A DNA stretch of 6,656 bases from Bacteroidota bacterium (GTDB lineage Bacteria > Bacteroidota > Bacteroidia > NS11-12g > UBA955), in NCBI GenBank assembly GCA_005788145.1, contig SXYY01000079.1, positions 1 to 6,656 on the forward strand. Reading direction: 5' to 3'. Numbering within the stretch: the stretch's first letter is position 1; each line of letters starts with the position of its first letter. A program made the position numbers and the translations under genes. Below the pieces are notes generated by a model. It did not search any database. It saw only the letters and a list, made by a program, of their open reading frames with translations, and was not told the origin of the DNA. Positions 6,601 to 6,656 of this stretch are shown in pieces.

Positions 6601-6656
6601 CAATTTTCACCGCGGATGATCTCTTGGATGGTGCGGCAATATTTTTTCGATTTGCC

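Noticed and set aside
6601..6656. Possible gene ends or starts at the right edge (minus-strand frame stopping at 6592-6590; plus-strand frame from ATG 6616)
   Set aside because: Several frames on both strands stay open over these few dozen bases, so none can be preferred without the neighbouring sequence.

Overview
The window comes from a member of the Bacteroidota. Three lines of evidence agree. One protein has a signal peptide and a C-terminal type IX secretion (T9SS) sorting domain of the kind ending in a 'YPNP...' module. Two genes carry a perfect TAnnTTTG minus-7 box just upstream of the start codon. The neighbourhood of an ATP-grasp D-Ala-D-Ala-ligase-like protein followed by a stand-alone PASTA protein also fits this phylum. 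Class and genus cannot be fixed from the sequence.

Layout. Bases 1-645 hold the 3' part of an ATP-grasp ligase whose start lies outside the window. A GTGA overlap links it to a membrane-anchored protein with two PASTA domains (642-1229). A 125-base gap follows, with only weak promoter-like sequence. Next come a 636-residue T9SS cargo protein (1355-3265), a single-domain rhodanese overlapping it by ATGA (3262-3570), and, 11 bases further on, a seven-haem c-type cytochrome with a C-terminal TPR region (3582-5588). After 53 bases containing a TATTTTTG box comes the B subunit of a 3-oxoacid CoA-transferase (5642-6295). At the right end a small single-span membrane protein (6392-6577) is encoded convergently on the minus strand behind its own TATCTTTG box.

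Function. The first pair looks like cell-wall or envelope work: ligase chemistry plus a peptidoglycan-sensing or division-type PASTA protein. The second block (T9SS cargo, rhodanese, multihaem cytochrome) is tightly spaced and probably co-transcribed. It places a secreted surface protein, a sulfurtransferase and an envelope electron carrier together, but no pathway is proven. The CoA-transferase subunit belongs to ketone-body or short-chain acyl-CoA metabolism, and its A-subunit partner is not in the window. No RNA genes, mobile elements or CRISPR arrays were seen. The most interesting items are the haem/TPR cytochrome linked to rhodanese and T9SS cargo, the CoA-transferase B subunit without its partner, and the small membrane protein whose reading frame may have been cut short by a one-base shift.
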